Positions 47,759 through 60,012 of a stretch of 64,000 nt of DNA are shown here, piece by piece (position 1 is the first letter of the stretch; each line of letters opens with the position of its first letter). The stretch covers positions 42,508,801-42,572,800 of the forward strand of contig OX359247.1 in NCBI GenBank assembly GCA_947179485.1, written 5' to 3'. The notes beneath the pieces are model-generated. The model was given only the letters and a program-made list of their open reading frames with translations. It did no database searches and had not been told where the DNA came from. This stretch comes from Allacma fusca. Lineage: Eukaryota > Arthropoda > Collembola > Symphypleona > Sminthuridae. The position numbers and the translations under genes are program-made.

Positions 47759-49172
47759 ATGGCGGAATTTCGAATTCGGGGATCCCTTGATCTGGCACAG
47801 GTGAGTTTGTTTTGCGTTTTATTGTCAAGCATTTTTTGAGAAGTTTGGGTTTCGGATGAAATTTGGAGAGTTGAAGTTGTTGGGAATGTTTTTGAAATTA
47901 ATATGATTGAAAAGATTTGAAATGGATGGTAAACAGTTTTTAAGAGTGAGTGTTTTTTTTCCGACGTGTAGACAATGCAATCGAAATTAAATTTGTCCCG
48001 AAGCCCGAAATCACGACCGGTGGAGACGGGAGGAGGGGATGAAATGAGGTTCACGGAGGAAGAAGAAAAGAAATTCAATCCGAATCTTCACTCCATTTTC
48101 CAGGTGATGATGAATAAGAAGACTAATATTTATTCCACGGCTCCTGTACCGTTGAGCACGCCTTGGACTTTCTGGATCGATAGGTAATTGAAGAGTATTT
48201 TAAAATGGTATGGACTTACGAACATTTAGTGAGAGAGAGAGAGAGACGAGGGGAAATCACTGAGTGTGTGTTGTATGTATTCATTAGGACGCAGCGAGGC
48301 GTTGGAGTGGAACAGTTTGAAGCGAATCTGAAAAAGATCTTCACAGTTTATACTCTTCATCGGTTCTGGGGAGTCTTCTATAACATTCCGAAACCTTCTG
48401 CTCTTAACTACCGGAGCAGGTAAAATTGTTGTTTCAAAACTTGGATTTTTAAATGTGAAGCTTGCAAGGGAGTTATTGTTGAAGTTGGTGGGTGTAATGA
48501 TGCAATTTTTTTTGTAGTCTGCACATGATGCGAGATGAACGGAAACCTATTTGGGAAGAGTCGTACAATTGTGTTGGGGGCACCTTCCGTTTTCGGTGTC
48601 AAAAACGTGACACGGTAGGTTTGTTTAAATTTTTACCGGATTGGATTGGTTTTACCTGAGAAATCATGAAATCCATGTATTGAAGAGAAAGAAATTGTGA
48701 AATAAATAAAATTGTAAATATTAATTTTAATTTGGTTTGATTCTAGGACAAGGTCTGGCGTGAGTTGCTTCTGGCAGCCATTGGTGAGCAGCTTAATGAG
48801 TATGTCTCACCGAATGATGAAGTCTGTGGAATCTCTGTGACTGTTAGGGATAGAGAAGATACTGTTTCTGTCTGGAATACCAATGCTGATGAAGTCGATC
48901 GGGCTCGGATCTTTGAGTGCGTCCATAAACTCTTGCCCGATACCGTGTTTGTATCAGAGTTCTACAAACGTAAGACTGTGTTTCGGCTGACTAAACTTGC
49001 TAGTATTTTTCCCATTTTATGAAAGCGTACGGAATTTCTTTGTTATGACGAACTCGGTTTTTATTTTTGAATAGCTCATGTGGCTCACCATGCTTTCGAG
49101 AGACCTAAAGCAGGCCAGAGTGGTAATGTGAGCGCCAGCAGTAGCTCTACCACAGCCAGCATGCAAAAGTAA
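47759..49172 (+). CDS. EIF4E2: Eukaryotic translation initiation factor 4E type 2 (4EHP)
   Basis: 4EHP binds the mRNA 5' cap but not eIF4G and represses translation with partners such as GIGYF (family knowledge). Six exons, 47759-47800, 47972-48183, 48288-48419, 48518-48614, 48747-48969 and 49075-49172, join in frame to 267 residues. Landmarks: STPWTFWIDR (start of the cap-binding fold), RGVGVEQFEANLKKI, TLHRFWGVFYNIPKPS, ERKPIWEESYNCVGGTFRFR (one of the cap-sandwiching aromatics is the Trp in PIWEE), DKVWRELLLAAIGEQL, DEVCGISVTVRDREDTVSVW and a DRARIFECVHKLLP helix. A GGG-rich acidic N-terminal region and a Ser/Thr/Ala-rich tail flank the domain. It is class II because the first sandwich position is aromatic but not in the eIF4E1 context; I rate class at about 0.85. 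A GA run lies in intron 2 (48233-48245). Confidence 0.93.
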
Positions 49173-49540
49173 TTGCCACTCTACCTTGCCTCCCGAACTA
49201 ACTACAAACTTGGACGAGATCTCTTGTGGCCACATGCTTACCCCTTGTTATTGACTTGATATTATATTATACCAAATTATTTGTACGTTAACTTGATATT
49301 GTTCCTGATGGTTTAGAATTTAAATGAATTATTTAATTTATATCGCGTGTATTGAAACACCCGTATCTTATTCAGAACTTTGGAAGATTAAAAATTACTT
49401 ACAATTTGTTCGCACTGCTTTTTCACGGTCTGTTTATTTTGTTCTATTATATTGTGACATGCACAAAATGTTTACAGATATTTGATAGGGAAATAGTAGA
49501 TACGGTAAGTACGTGTAAACAAAAATTGGGTTTTCTAGAA

Positions 49541-51074
49541 TTAACGAGGACACGTAATACCTCTCCCACCATCGATAGGCAAAGTAACGCCTGTCATGAA
49601 GCCAGAGAGTTCATTCGAAGATAAAAAGACTATAGCCTTTGCAACTTCTTCAGCGTTAGCTACTCGACCCAAGGCGTGGGTTGTTTTAGAATGTTCCAAG
49701 AATCTAAAGAAAAAGGATCAGTTAACCTCATGTCAAGCCTAAATCAAGCATTTATAACTTCAAAGAAAAATAAATTACTTCGCATAATCTTCTTCGGTAA
49801 GCCCAGCATTTCGGTGGCAATTAGTAACTACAACTCCTGGATTAACAGCATTGCAGCGAACACCTGCAGGAGCCAGTTCCAATGCCACACTTCGGGTAAA
49901 GTGATCTAAGGCAGCCTTGCTCACATTATAGGATAGAACACCTGGTGCCTGTTTTGATTTATCAATTAAATACACATTAGTAAGCTACATTACAAACAAC
50001 ACTTGTCAAGGAATTAACGATTACGTGCACACATTACAGAATTTATAATATCAATACAACGTACGGCTCTGTGCCCAGTGACACTCGAGATGTTCACGAT
50101 GCTTCCTTTAGTAGCCTTCAAATGAGGCACAGCAGCTTGCGTGATCACGAAAACTGACCGTATATTAATGTTCATCTGCTTATCAAATTCTTCAAGAGTT
50201 AGCGTCTCGATAGACCCCCGCTGGAGAATCCCAGCAGAATTAACTAAAACATCCAGTTGTCCTAGTTTGGAGACGGTCTCCGCTACAACTCGCTTACATT
50301 CTTCAGGATTTTCCAAATCTGCTACCACTTGAACGATCTAGTCAATCATTATTTATTTTTAGTATTTTAATAGCAATTTAAAACAAGAATAAACAATTTA
50401 AGTACATCTTTGTCAACAATAGTTTAAGTTCAAACTTTTTGCTTTACTAACTACTATATTTTCATTTTAATGCAACTTGGTGAACAGGGTAAATTAAATG
50501 CTTAGATCACAAACCTAAGGGAATTTTGTTCAGGAAACCTGTAGTTTCAAAAGTACAAGTTGTCAAATGTCTCCAGTGTAATACAAATGCATCCCTTACA
50601 GTCCAATGGTGAAATTTGTCATTTCGAATCTTCGAAATCACTTATATTTCCTGAGCATGATTCCACCTGATTTGCGATCTACCGACTCAAGTTACCTTTT
50701 CCATCAAGTTTCATTTAGAACACTTTTTACGTACAAGTTTTATTCCTTTAACTCTTTTTCAAGCTGAACTCGATTTTACACTCAAAATCTAAAGAAAATT
50801 CACCGTGGCAGATGAAGCAGACTCCCGAATTAGGGCACTTGTTTCCGAGAGACCAGACTCGCTCCTTCCCGAAATAACAACTTTACACCCATTTTTGGCA
50901 AATTCCACTGCTGAGTACCGACCGATTCCGCTGCTCCCTCCTAGTTAACATAACAAATGGAAGTATTGAACAAATTAGTTACTCAGCAAGGTTAACATGC
51001 TTAGCATCAATTAACAAACCTGTGATGAGCACAACTTTGTTTTCCAATCCAGTGAGTAAACTCGAACTAGCCAT
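49541..51074 (-). CDS. Short-chain dehydrogenase/reductase (classical SDR)
   Basis: This is an NAD(P)(H)-dependent oxidoreductase of the classical SDR family. Five minus-strand exons (51074-51020, 50940-50804, 50337-50065, 49948-49779, 49703-49541) give 265 residues, the usual SDR size. The Rossmann glycine motif TGGSSGIG spans the first intron (residues 18-25). It is followed by the nucleotide-discriminating SGRSE (the Arg suggests NADP), the VLVNSAG motif, and the catalytic Ser in VNISSVTG. The Y162-x3-K166 pair is in SYNVSKAALDHFTRS, and NAVNPGVVVT and a GVTLPIDGGRG end follow. It resembles the FabG-like/3-oxoacyl-reductase group common in insects and nematodes. Substrate cannot be told from sequence. 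Confidence 0.93.
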
Positions 51075-52650
51075 GTTTCTTACTAAGCTCAAACTTAAAG
51101 ACCTGAAATTTTGAAATAAACAAATCATTTGTAAATACATTTTTTTTATTCCGATCTTATTTTTTTCCGCTCCCATAATATTTCCCTAACTGTATGAGAT
51201 TAAATCTACGATTACAAATTCATTTCATGAAATTCCATTCCAAGTTCCGCCCGCGCATTATCTCCAATTTTTATAATTCTGACACAGGAAAAAAATAACC
51301 AGACTTTATTATCCACATCTCTACAACCAGAGGGAAGCACGATCTCCTCATCAATCCCCTCAGTTAGGAAAAATATGTTTCTATGACGGTTTAAAGAAAT
51401 ATATACAAATATTTTTTTTTAAATAACCATAAAATATTTCTAAGAATAAGCTCTAATAGCTCTTATGTGTTCATTTCTAATATCTTCGTTCCTTATTGTG
51501 AGGTTAAGAAACAGTCGCTTAACAACAGTCTCAGATCACATTTATTTATCAAACTTAACCTCACAGTCTAGTTAACCTTCATGAGGACAAATAATATTTC
51601 AAAGTAATGACATATCCTAAAAAAATTAGTAAAAAAGTAGTAAAGAGAAATACAAAAATTAGTAATTAGTACTAGAGCTATCCAACAGTTATTTATAATG
51701 CTATATAATATTTAACACTAATTTTAAATATCATATAAGGTTCGTATTCTTTCCTACTAGTTAGTTATGTAAAAAGGTTGTATCAAAATCCATGGAATAA
51801 TATTTGAAACAATTATTTACCGGCTTTGGTTTTGAAATAAATTGCTTCTGGGAAAAATTGTCGAACGGATAGCGAGTGAAGGAGCACGGCGTGAGAAATC
51901 AATAAATCTGGCTACAATTATTACTGGTATTGAGAATGACAACATAATAACGATATATTTTGTTATAATAATTTCATGTGTAGGAATTACCAAATTAATA
52001 CAGGACCGCTAATAATCCACTTCGTAATGTATAATGTAGGTGAGTTATTACTTGCTTACACAACACGGACTGATTGCGAGCGATAAAGTCAAGTGGCAGT
52101 GCATAAAGTTTTGTGCCGTTGCGAAAGGCAAATGTATGAAAATAACTACGTAACAAAAATTATTTAAATTATCATACAAAAATTATTTGCAAGTTCAAAG
52201 TTAGCTACTTTGTATGAGGAGCTCCAACCCGAGGAGATCACGAAGTGACGAGAGTCAGCTGAACTTGAATTTGGAACTCTATGCAAGAAGGCCAAACGCG
52301 GAATACAGTACAGTCATTGTGTGTGTGTACAGCTCATTGCATTAAAAACCAACCCGATACAATATTTGTACAGAATAGATAGCAAAAAATCTACATCCCT
52401 CGTAACTTGTAAGTAACTTAAAAAAAATTAAAAAACCTCCAGGAATTTCAGCAAAGGCTCCAGATTTTATTGTTTACTTTTTGATACCTTACGGTTGTAA
52501 ATTGTAATGCTTTCAATTGGTATAATATTTTTTGTATTCACAGTTTGAAACAATTACATGGGAATTTTATTTAGCAGTAATAATCAATGTATACGATCAT
52601 ATACACTGCATATGCTATATTTGTGTTTCTTTGAAATTTTAGCTAAATGG
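51075..52650. other. Spacer, no gene seen
   Basis: AT-rich spacer between the SDR promoter side and the 3' end of the secreted protein gene. No repeat or RNA was recognised. Confidence 0.35.
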
Positions 52651-53147
52651 TTAGTAGTGACCGTGACCGTGACCGTAACCGTGACCGTAGCCCTGGTCAT
52701 ATCCATAAGATGGGTAATACCCGTCCCCGTAGCCGTAACCTACCGGAGAGTATCCCAGACCATAACTGAGCCCGACAGGAGCATGTAGTCCCAAATAGGC
52801 TCCAGCGGTGAGGAGTGCATGACCTCCAATTGCTCGAGCAGCATAGTGCACGGCAGGACTTGACCTGACGTAACCAACAATAGCGGGAGCAAACCCTACC
52901 CCGAATCCACCATAACCGCTTTGAGCAGTTTCCAGATCTTCGGAAGGAACCACATTCCCCGGTTGAGGTGCTCCTGAAGCTAAGGCTGCAACAGTGACGA
53001 GGAGGAGAAATGACTGAAAATATTCCAAAATATTTTATTAGTGACCAAATTTAATAATTCAAATTAAATGATAATTATTTAAAGGAAATTGGCTTAAATA
53101 TGTAAATAATTTTTGTGTGTAGGAACAAAACTTACGAGGGATTTCAT
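52651..53147 (-). CDS. Secreted Gly/Tyr/His-rich protein, cuticle-like
   Basis: Two exons, 53147-53136 (MKSL) and 53013-52651, give 124 residues. The first 17 or so residues form a signal peptide (SFLLLVTVAALASG), with cleavage likely before APQPG. The middle is Ala/Gly/Val-rich (AIVGYVRSSPAVHYAARA, HALLTAGAYLGLHAPVG), and the C-terminus is repeats of GYG, GYD and GHG. A tiny first exon encoding only the start of the signal peptide is typical of arthropod cuticle-protein genes. There is no Rebers-Riddiford chitin-binding motif, so it belongs at best with low-complexity structural cuticle or silk-like proteins. Antisense frames here are shadows. Confidence 0.8.
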
Positions 53148-54213
53148 TTTAGAGGATGATATTTCGTCAATGGAAATTCTGGAAGATGAGATAGATTTGC
53201 TGCGAATGTTTAGAATGTATCCATGGACTAGGGAGCCTCTCAATTTATAGAGCATTCAATACCTGATGGGGTTCAGAGAAACCGGATTTTGAGGAAAGGA
53301 TGGATCATGATGTTCTGTGGGTATAATTTAGATTCCTGGAGATAAATCTGGAATAAATGCTGGTCTGCTTACAGTTTAGGTTATGGAATGTCGGAACATG
53401 TGTGACAAGATTTTTTGTGATCTACAAAGCAACAACACGACAGCGAGTAATTAAACCTGGTTTTGATCGTTGATCGATCATCCTTATAAACATTTCTGGA
53501 TTTTTACAAGGCTAGCAGCTACTTACCTTTTGACTTTAGACCTTGTGCGTAATTTGAGAGGGTTGGTTGAGGAAGGGCTATGACAGCGTAAAAATAAGTG
53601 CCTAATGAGAGGAACTATAAACAAAGGTGCTTTGGGGATTAAAACAGAGAATTAATGTGTTGGGTCACAAATGTTTTATCAGCAAATAAATTGAGGAAGC
53701 CTGTTTTGAGCATTACTTTTTGCTGTAGAATTTATTGTTTTACAATAATTATCTGCAGTGATACTTTACTGTAAGTTGGGTGCTAACTCGTTAACAATAA
53801 TTAGGACTTCAGCAAAATTTCGTTAGTACACTTATTTGCAATGAGGACATCGTACTGTTGTATTATAAGTCCTCGTTTGTATCAGTAGTCTTACTAAAAT
53901 ATATAAAAATTTAATTCCAAGGACAAGACTGATTTTCCTCTTCTTGGATCTGTAATAGTAGTAATTACAGTATACTATAAATTCACACACGATTTTTTGA
54001 TTGATTTTCGTTTGAATGCATAATAATTATCAGTATAGCAAATTGTGCAGGCATGTAGCTCCATTTTTATAACATTCAATTCGGCGTGAGCAAGTCAGTA
54101 AATGGTTGCAAATATTAAAGTGTCATCTACGAAAGGAGTGACTTCTGTATTCTTGATTCTAAGCATCTTCCTATTCTTCTGCTTCTGTGCGTCTTGGGTT
54201 CGCACCATCCTTA
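53148..54213. other. Upstream region of secreted protein gene, no other gene seen
   Basis: Promoter side of the cuticle-like gene followed by AT-rich spacer. No feature was supported. Confidence 0.35.
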
Positions 54214-54338
54214 CAATGCAGGTATTTCATTGGGAACCCTGGATTTTCAACATGTTTGGTATGTACATGTTCATCCAATTCATCCAATTCGATTGGTGAC
54301 AATCATAGCGTTGAATGGCCAATAGGAGAGCCAGAAAT

Positions 54339-54538
54339 NNNNNNNNNNNNNNNNNNNNNNNNNNNNNNNNNNNNNNNNNNNNNNNNNNNNNNNNNNNNNN
54401 NNNNNNNNNNNNNNNNNNNNNNNNNNNNNNNNNNNNNNNNNNNNNNNNNNNNNNNNNNNNNNNNNNNNNNNNNNNNNNNNNNNNNNNNNNNNNNNNNNNN
54501 NNNNNNNNNNNNNNNNNNNNNNNNNNNNNNNNNNNNNN
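54339..54538. other. Assembly gap (200 N)
   Basis: A run of 200 undetermined bases begins exactly where the left inverted arm ends. Open frames that cross it are meaningless. Confidence 1.
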
Positions 54539-54700
54539 GGCTGGGTAGATTCGAACCTGTGACTTTGGCACTATCGCCTAGCCACAGCGCCAAAATCATT
54601 AAAAAAATTCCTGGCAAAAAGTTTTGCCAAAAGCTGAAATTCGAACCCATGCCCTGCACTCAAACAGTCCAGTGCACTAACCACTCTGCCATCACCGCAC
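54539..54700 (-). repeat. Two tRNA-like (SINE-like) modules
   Basis: Read on the minus strand, 54700-54639 has an A box (TGGCAGAGTGGTTAGTGCAC) and a B box (GGGTTCGAATTT), and 54591-54539 has GTGGCTAGGCGATAG and CAGGTTCGAATCT. Neither folds into a full tRNA with a paired acceptor stem, so they look like pol III promoter relics of a dimeric tRNA-derived SINE rather than tRNA genes. Confidence 0.6.
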
Positions 54701-54886
54701 TGTTGGTAGGCGAGAAATATTATTGGTATATATGCCAGCCTTAAAATTTTCAAAGGCGATTTCTGGCTCTCCTATTGGCCATTCAACGCTATGATTGTCA
54801 CCAATCGAATTGGATGAATTGGATGAACATGTACATACCAAACATGTTGAAAATCCAGGGTTCCCAATGAAATACCTGCATTGTTA

Positions 54887-57175
54887 GTTTAAGGCGCGGT
54901 AGTATAGTAGCTCATTAATTTGTGAAAATAGTTTAAGTGAAGAATGCATTGCTACATAATAAGCATATTCAAAATTGACAAGATTTTAAGGTACAGTACA
55001 TGTGCATACTTATTGTACAGTGCAATGAAATGATTTATTTTCCCTGTATCATATAGATGAAAGAGGCATTAAATTCTTTAAAATTTAAGCATTCATTAAA
55101 TGACAGTGGGGATCAAATACAGTACAACTCATTCCAGAAATTCAACAATCACAGCAAGTACTTTAAATAAAAGTAAAAATACTTGAGCAATAAAATTACA
55201 TGTAAGAAAGCATTTATAGATCCAATTGAAAATATTCTAGTAACGAAACATTTTCTCAGGTAAGAGCAATTGGTCCTATAGACCTGAGGACCAAGTTCGA
55301 AGAATAATTTGGTGGGCACATTTGCATGGTGCAGATATTTTTTGGCTTTGTTCGGAACATGTCCGACGCTCAAAAGAAATGCAATGCTAAGTTTGAATTT
55401 ACTTCGGATAAAGATCTTGTGGGAATTAGCCATGGGGTATTTTTCCATGGTTGGGGAGCGGACATGCTGAATAAAACGTACAGTTTACAAAAATTTGAGA
55501 AGCAAACAATTTTGTGCTTTAAAACAGAAATACGTAAAATACTTATATCAACATATCTAGTATTGTTGGCTTCGATTCAGACGAGGTTCCCCAGCCAAAA
55601 AATGCTCCTGTTCAAAGTACCCAAATCAAATGTAGACTTACATGACTTTGGAAGCTCCTCCCAGAATCAGGATATAAATGCTCAAGTCTGCAGACATTTT
55701 TTCAATTGGACGATGACTTTTATCGCTTGGATTCCGGTTTTCGCATTCCTTAAGGGCGTTTCAAACGAAAAACTCCGTTAGAGGTTAAATATAAAAATAG
55801 TCGATGCGGATTACGAAAAGTTGAAAAAGTAAGGAGCAACGCCATTTAATTTTTAGATCAAATTCAGAACCATCAATCATCTGGAAAATCAGATACAAAT
55901 TCTTAAAAGCATTGTATTTTAGACGACCACATTTGGTTGATTGGATCGCTTCAAAATCTAACTGTAACGGTATGTCAAGAGTTGAGACACTAATCCAGAA
56001 GCACATCCCAATCACCATTTATCTTAAAATATTTTCTCTCTTTATTTTAAAAAATTAGATAAATATCAAACACAGAATTTACAAAATTTTTAACATTTAG
56101 CCCTCAAAATATACAATACCTAACCCTGACCTTACATTTTGGAAACCAATTAAAAAAGGTCCTTTGCACACTGCAGGTACATTTCAGTATTGACGCCCTT
56201 TTGCTCAGCAATCTACTCCTGAGTTTTAATACTGCGACTTTGCACAGGTGCACTTATCGTGAATTATTGCTTAACACTTTAACATTTTCATTTGATCCAA
56301 CAAATTCTAAACAAGCCTAAGGCTTGTTCCAGAAGGAATCCCTGGGACTAAGCATATCCTCATAATGAATTCATAATTGGTACAATTCGTGTGAAGCTAT
56401 TTCCTGGAACTGACAACTCCTTTCCATACTTTGGCACAGGAAAAAATTATTATTATTAAAGGGGATCTTTGAAATTCTGCAAAAGTGAAATTTTTTCATG
56501 CCAGCGATGCCTGAAGCATGTATCTCCGTAACTTGTGGGATAACATTTTCAACAATAATAATTATTAGTGATTTCCTTGCTGATAAATCAAATGTAGATT
56601 AAAGGACCTTAACTGTATAACTAACTAGTACCTTTGCTTTTCCTCCACAACAAAAGGACCCAGTTTTTGTTAAGGTGAAGATACAATCTACACATTATGA
56701 ACATATGTCTGTTGCAAATTGCACAGATTGTATCCATCATCTATTGTGTAACCTCATGGCATGTGTAGCTTTTATGGTATTCTAAAAGCATAATATGTTT
56801 CAAAGTTTCTCCCAACCTAATGCTACGTTCTGGATAATAACACCTTGAAAATGTCATTAGCAACTCTCACAAATGCAAGGTTCCATTTCCCTCGCACTGA
56901 AACCTGCAGTTAAAAAACGTTACCTTTTGTGCAAAACAGTCAAGGTATATATTAGTCATTTCCAAAAATGACGCCCAATGAATCCCGGGCTGTTGAACCG
57001 ACAATCACATAAAACTAGTAACTGATATAAAAGAGCTGGGTATATAAAGATGAAGTCAAACACCACAGAATCTACCTCACCAGCGAAATCTCCCCAAGGC
57101 TTCCCAAAGATAATTTGAGTGATTTCCAAAATAACATTTATTTGGACCAGTTTTCGTCAACTTTCTGAAAAAAAG
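54887..57175. other. Spacer, no gene supported
   Basis: A 151-codon frame at 55326-55781 was examined: no recognisable domain and no good splice context, so it is not called. The rest is AT-rich spacer with the promoter of the first odorant-binding-like gene at the end. Confidence 0.35.
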
Positions 57176-58417
57176 ATGAAGTCCGGCCAGAAGTTGAGCA
57201 TTGTCCTTCTCCTCGCCGTCTGTTACATTGTCAACGTAAGAGACATTTTTTTTTACTTTGTCAGACTACTGCGAATAGTAAGGGCTGGGGTTTCTCGCAG
57301 TTTTATTTACGAATAGAGTAACTCTTCAGCTTGAATCTTTAGAGTGACTCTCTTCAGGGTTGACAAATGGGCTTCGCTTCAATTGAGGAAAGCCTGTTTG
57401 AATGACCTCAGCCTGGACTGGACTCGGCTTGATTCAAGTATCTTTGATTAGATTGAAGGTGGTCGGCGAGGTTTCGGCAAAAGGTTTACCAAGCCATCCA
57501 AGGGTTCCTCTCGGAGTTCCGTCAAAGATACGACAAGCGAGCCAGTGACTGCGAAAGATTCAATGTCAAATAATGGGGTCCAGAGAATTTTTTTTAAAGT
57601 CTTGAGCTTCAATGTTCCGTAACGTCCAACACAATTTACTCTATTTTGTGTTTCCAGACTACTGATGGGGAATTGATCAAGTGCAAGACCTTTGACATGA
57701 AACTCTCCGAAACGGGTCACAATCACTTGAAGGAATGTGCTACCGCCCATGGAATAGCCAGCAAGAAGGATATGACTCCAGATAAAATTCCGGTATGTGT
57801 AAATTAATTAATTCTTTTGAATTATTTCATCCACTCTTCCTTAGCAATAACCTTAAATGTTAGAATTTTGTGCAATGTCTCACTCTTATCCTTCTCTTTA
57901 CAGTGCTTCTCCAAATGCATTTTTGAGCACAAAAACCTGGTAAGAAATGTATTCCAGCTCTTTATGATCTCAAATTTGTGAAACATATTTTGGGAGGAAA
58001 TAAACACAAGCATTCTTTAGATTGATGATAAAGGCAAACCACATAAGGAAAATGTCCTGAATATTTTATCCGATGCTGTACCTGAAGCAATGAAGGGCGG
58101 GTTGACTACTAGCCTTACGAAATGCCTTGACGATCATGGTTAACAACTTCAACTTAAACTTTCCCAAATCCTTAGTATCCAATTAAATATCCCCAAAACT
58201 TTATTTCCTTATTTTGTAGGTGACGGAATCGATCCTACTGACGAAGCCTGTCAAACATACACCCCTCTAGCAATGTGTATTCACATGGTTTACCTCGAGG
58301 TAAGTTCATCTGCTTTGAGAAGTTATCAAAAATGGTAGACACTATTTCTGTAAAATAGTTCTTTTTTATATCTCCAGTTACGGACTTTGTTATCAATAGA
58401 TTTGCAAGCCGGAATAA
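57176..58417 (+). CDS. Odorant-binding-like protein (PBP/GOBP family), copy 1
   Basis: PBP/GOBP proteins are small secreted carriers of hydrophobic ligands in arthropod chemosensory lymph and other fluids. Six exons (57176-57235, 57658-57792, 57904-57939, 58021-58138, 58220-58299, 58400-58417) give 148 residues. Exon 1 is a signal peptide (LSIVLLLAVCYIV). The six-Cys pattern is visible: KECATAHG, then CFSKC (C2-x3-C3), then TKCLDDHG, then C-x8-C (CQTYTPLAMC). Two extra cysteines, in KCKTFD near the mature N-terminus and in the last exon (ICKPE), could form a fourth disulfide. The 36-nt exon carrying C2/C3 is unusually small. A poly(A) signal AATAAA is at 58748. Copy 2 downstream has the same exon layout. 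Confidence 0.9.
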
Positions 58418-60012
58418 TCAAATACTGTGACGGTGAACATCATTGAAAGACATTGACGCTACCACTGAGCATTCATCAACTGAAAACTGTTACTGGAAAC
58501 AATTCTTCCTTGTAGTTATAGAATTACCCTATCATTTTCCTTTTTCTTGTACTTTTATCTTCATGTAGAATCTGTCTAGAGCTAGTTTTAGGATAAAATA
58601 TACGTGTTTTTGAGCAGGAATATTACAACTATATTGTAGTTGCTAGCATGGCATCGTAGCAATAATTGAATTCGTAAATAATTACTTCTTATTAATTACG
58701 ATATTTCATGTAGCGTTTAGTTGTTATATGTTTTCTATTTTTATTTCAATAAATCTTTAATCTTGGAGCATCAGTGTTTGCGTTCTTATCCAATTCTGGT
58801 TTTTCAAACTGCAGTATTTTTGCACAGCGTTAGTTTGCGACTGGCAATGAGCCATAAATTCCTATTTATTTTCAATTATTAAATTTCAAAACCTAGTCCC
58901 GGACCACTGCCACAGAGAATTTATTGTGTCTCATTGTTAGCCAATTCAATAAATATTTCAGCATGACATAGCATTTTATGTGTACTTTTGCTCCGTAAAT
59001 AGTTCATAACTTCAAAGCTATGATGGAAACATGACCTGAAAAGCTTGCCGACTGACTTTTCAAACGTATTTCAGGTTTACAACTGATAGAGTTGACAAAA
59101 ATATGGAAATATGTACATTGCACAGAGTTTGCTGAATGTAAATAGAACAATAAGCATAGTCCATAATTTAAATTATAATTACTCAAGCGTGTAGGAAATA
59201 TGCATCTTATTAATCAAAGAGGGGCAGGTCCGGCAGCAATTAAAACATTATTTCACTTTAACGACAGTTTTGTTTCACGTCATCAGGAAAGTTCCACATT
59301 CATCAAGATGTTATTTAAAGGGATTAAATATATACATCCAGACACTTTGCTTCTTTCCAAACGATTAAGCTGTCAAATCTATTGTTTTCATGGGATTTTC
59401 CATGTAGTTACGATTTATAATGTTAATCACGGCCTTTGATCCTTTAAGATTAGTATGATTACTCCACACGTGTCAACAATCGATTCCAGACAATAATGGT
59501 GACACTGACAGGCAAATCGTAAAAATATTTTGGTCACATAAAAATACAGTAAAGCAATATTTGAACTGGATGTGTGGTAGCTTTTGTATTTTAAATCACT
59601 CAAACTGTGGCTGATGATGTGCGTTTAACTGTAATTATGTCAATGACATTTAAATGACACTAGCGTTTTGGGTAATTACTGCCGTATTTTTATTCATCAA
59701 TTAAATATCTAAATCAAGGCAAAAGACAGGTACTAAAAAGCATGCTTGTAGAGATGGATTAAAAAAAAGGGCGGATGTGGAGAGCCATGCAGAAAATGCA
59801 GAAAATTCGCAAAAGTGGAGCTATTCTCCCATTAAATCGAACTTGCTTTTGTTTCAACTCAAGTTATATACCTTGAATGTCTGCATACAATTCTGACTTA
59901 TTCTCTCTGCTTTGTTTGCAAGTGATCATCCAAAAATTAAATCTTCTTTCTAAACGTTGTGCATCATAAGTGCGATTTGAGATTTTGGTCTTTCTAAATA
60001 ACTCAAGTTAAA
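58418..60012. other. Spacer between the two odorant-binding-like genes
   Basis: AT-rich 3' untranslated region of copy 1 and promoter side of copy 2. A 79-codon frame at 59200-59439 is unrecognisable and not called. Confidence 0.35.

Larger units (their letters stand above)
54214..54883. mobile_element. Inverted-repeat element with identical 125-bp arms around an assembly gap
   Basis: The arms 54214-54338 and 54759-54883 are exact reverse complements for all 125 bases, starting CAATGCAGGTATTTCATTGG. TTA stands outside both ends (54211-54213 and 54884-54886). A 3-bp TTA duplication would fit PIF/Harbinger-type insertion. The middle holds 200 N and two tRNA-like modules on the minus strand. 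Perfect arm identity means either a very recent element or an assembly artefact at the gap. Confidence 0.7.

Noticed and set aside
54539..54700. Two tRNA genes
   Set aside because: A and B boxes are present, but acceptor and anticodon stems do not pair properly, and they lie inside an inverted-repeat element. tRNA-derived SINE modules are a better reading.
55326..55781. 151-codon plus-strand open frame
   Set aside because: Nothing recognisable, AT-rich codons, no conserved motif and no plausible promoter or splice context; likely chance.
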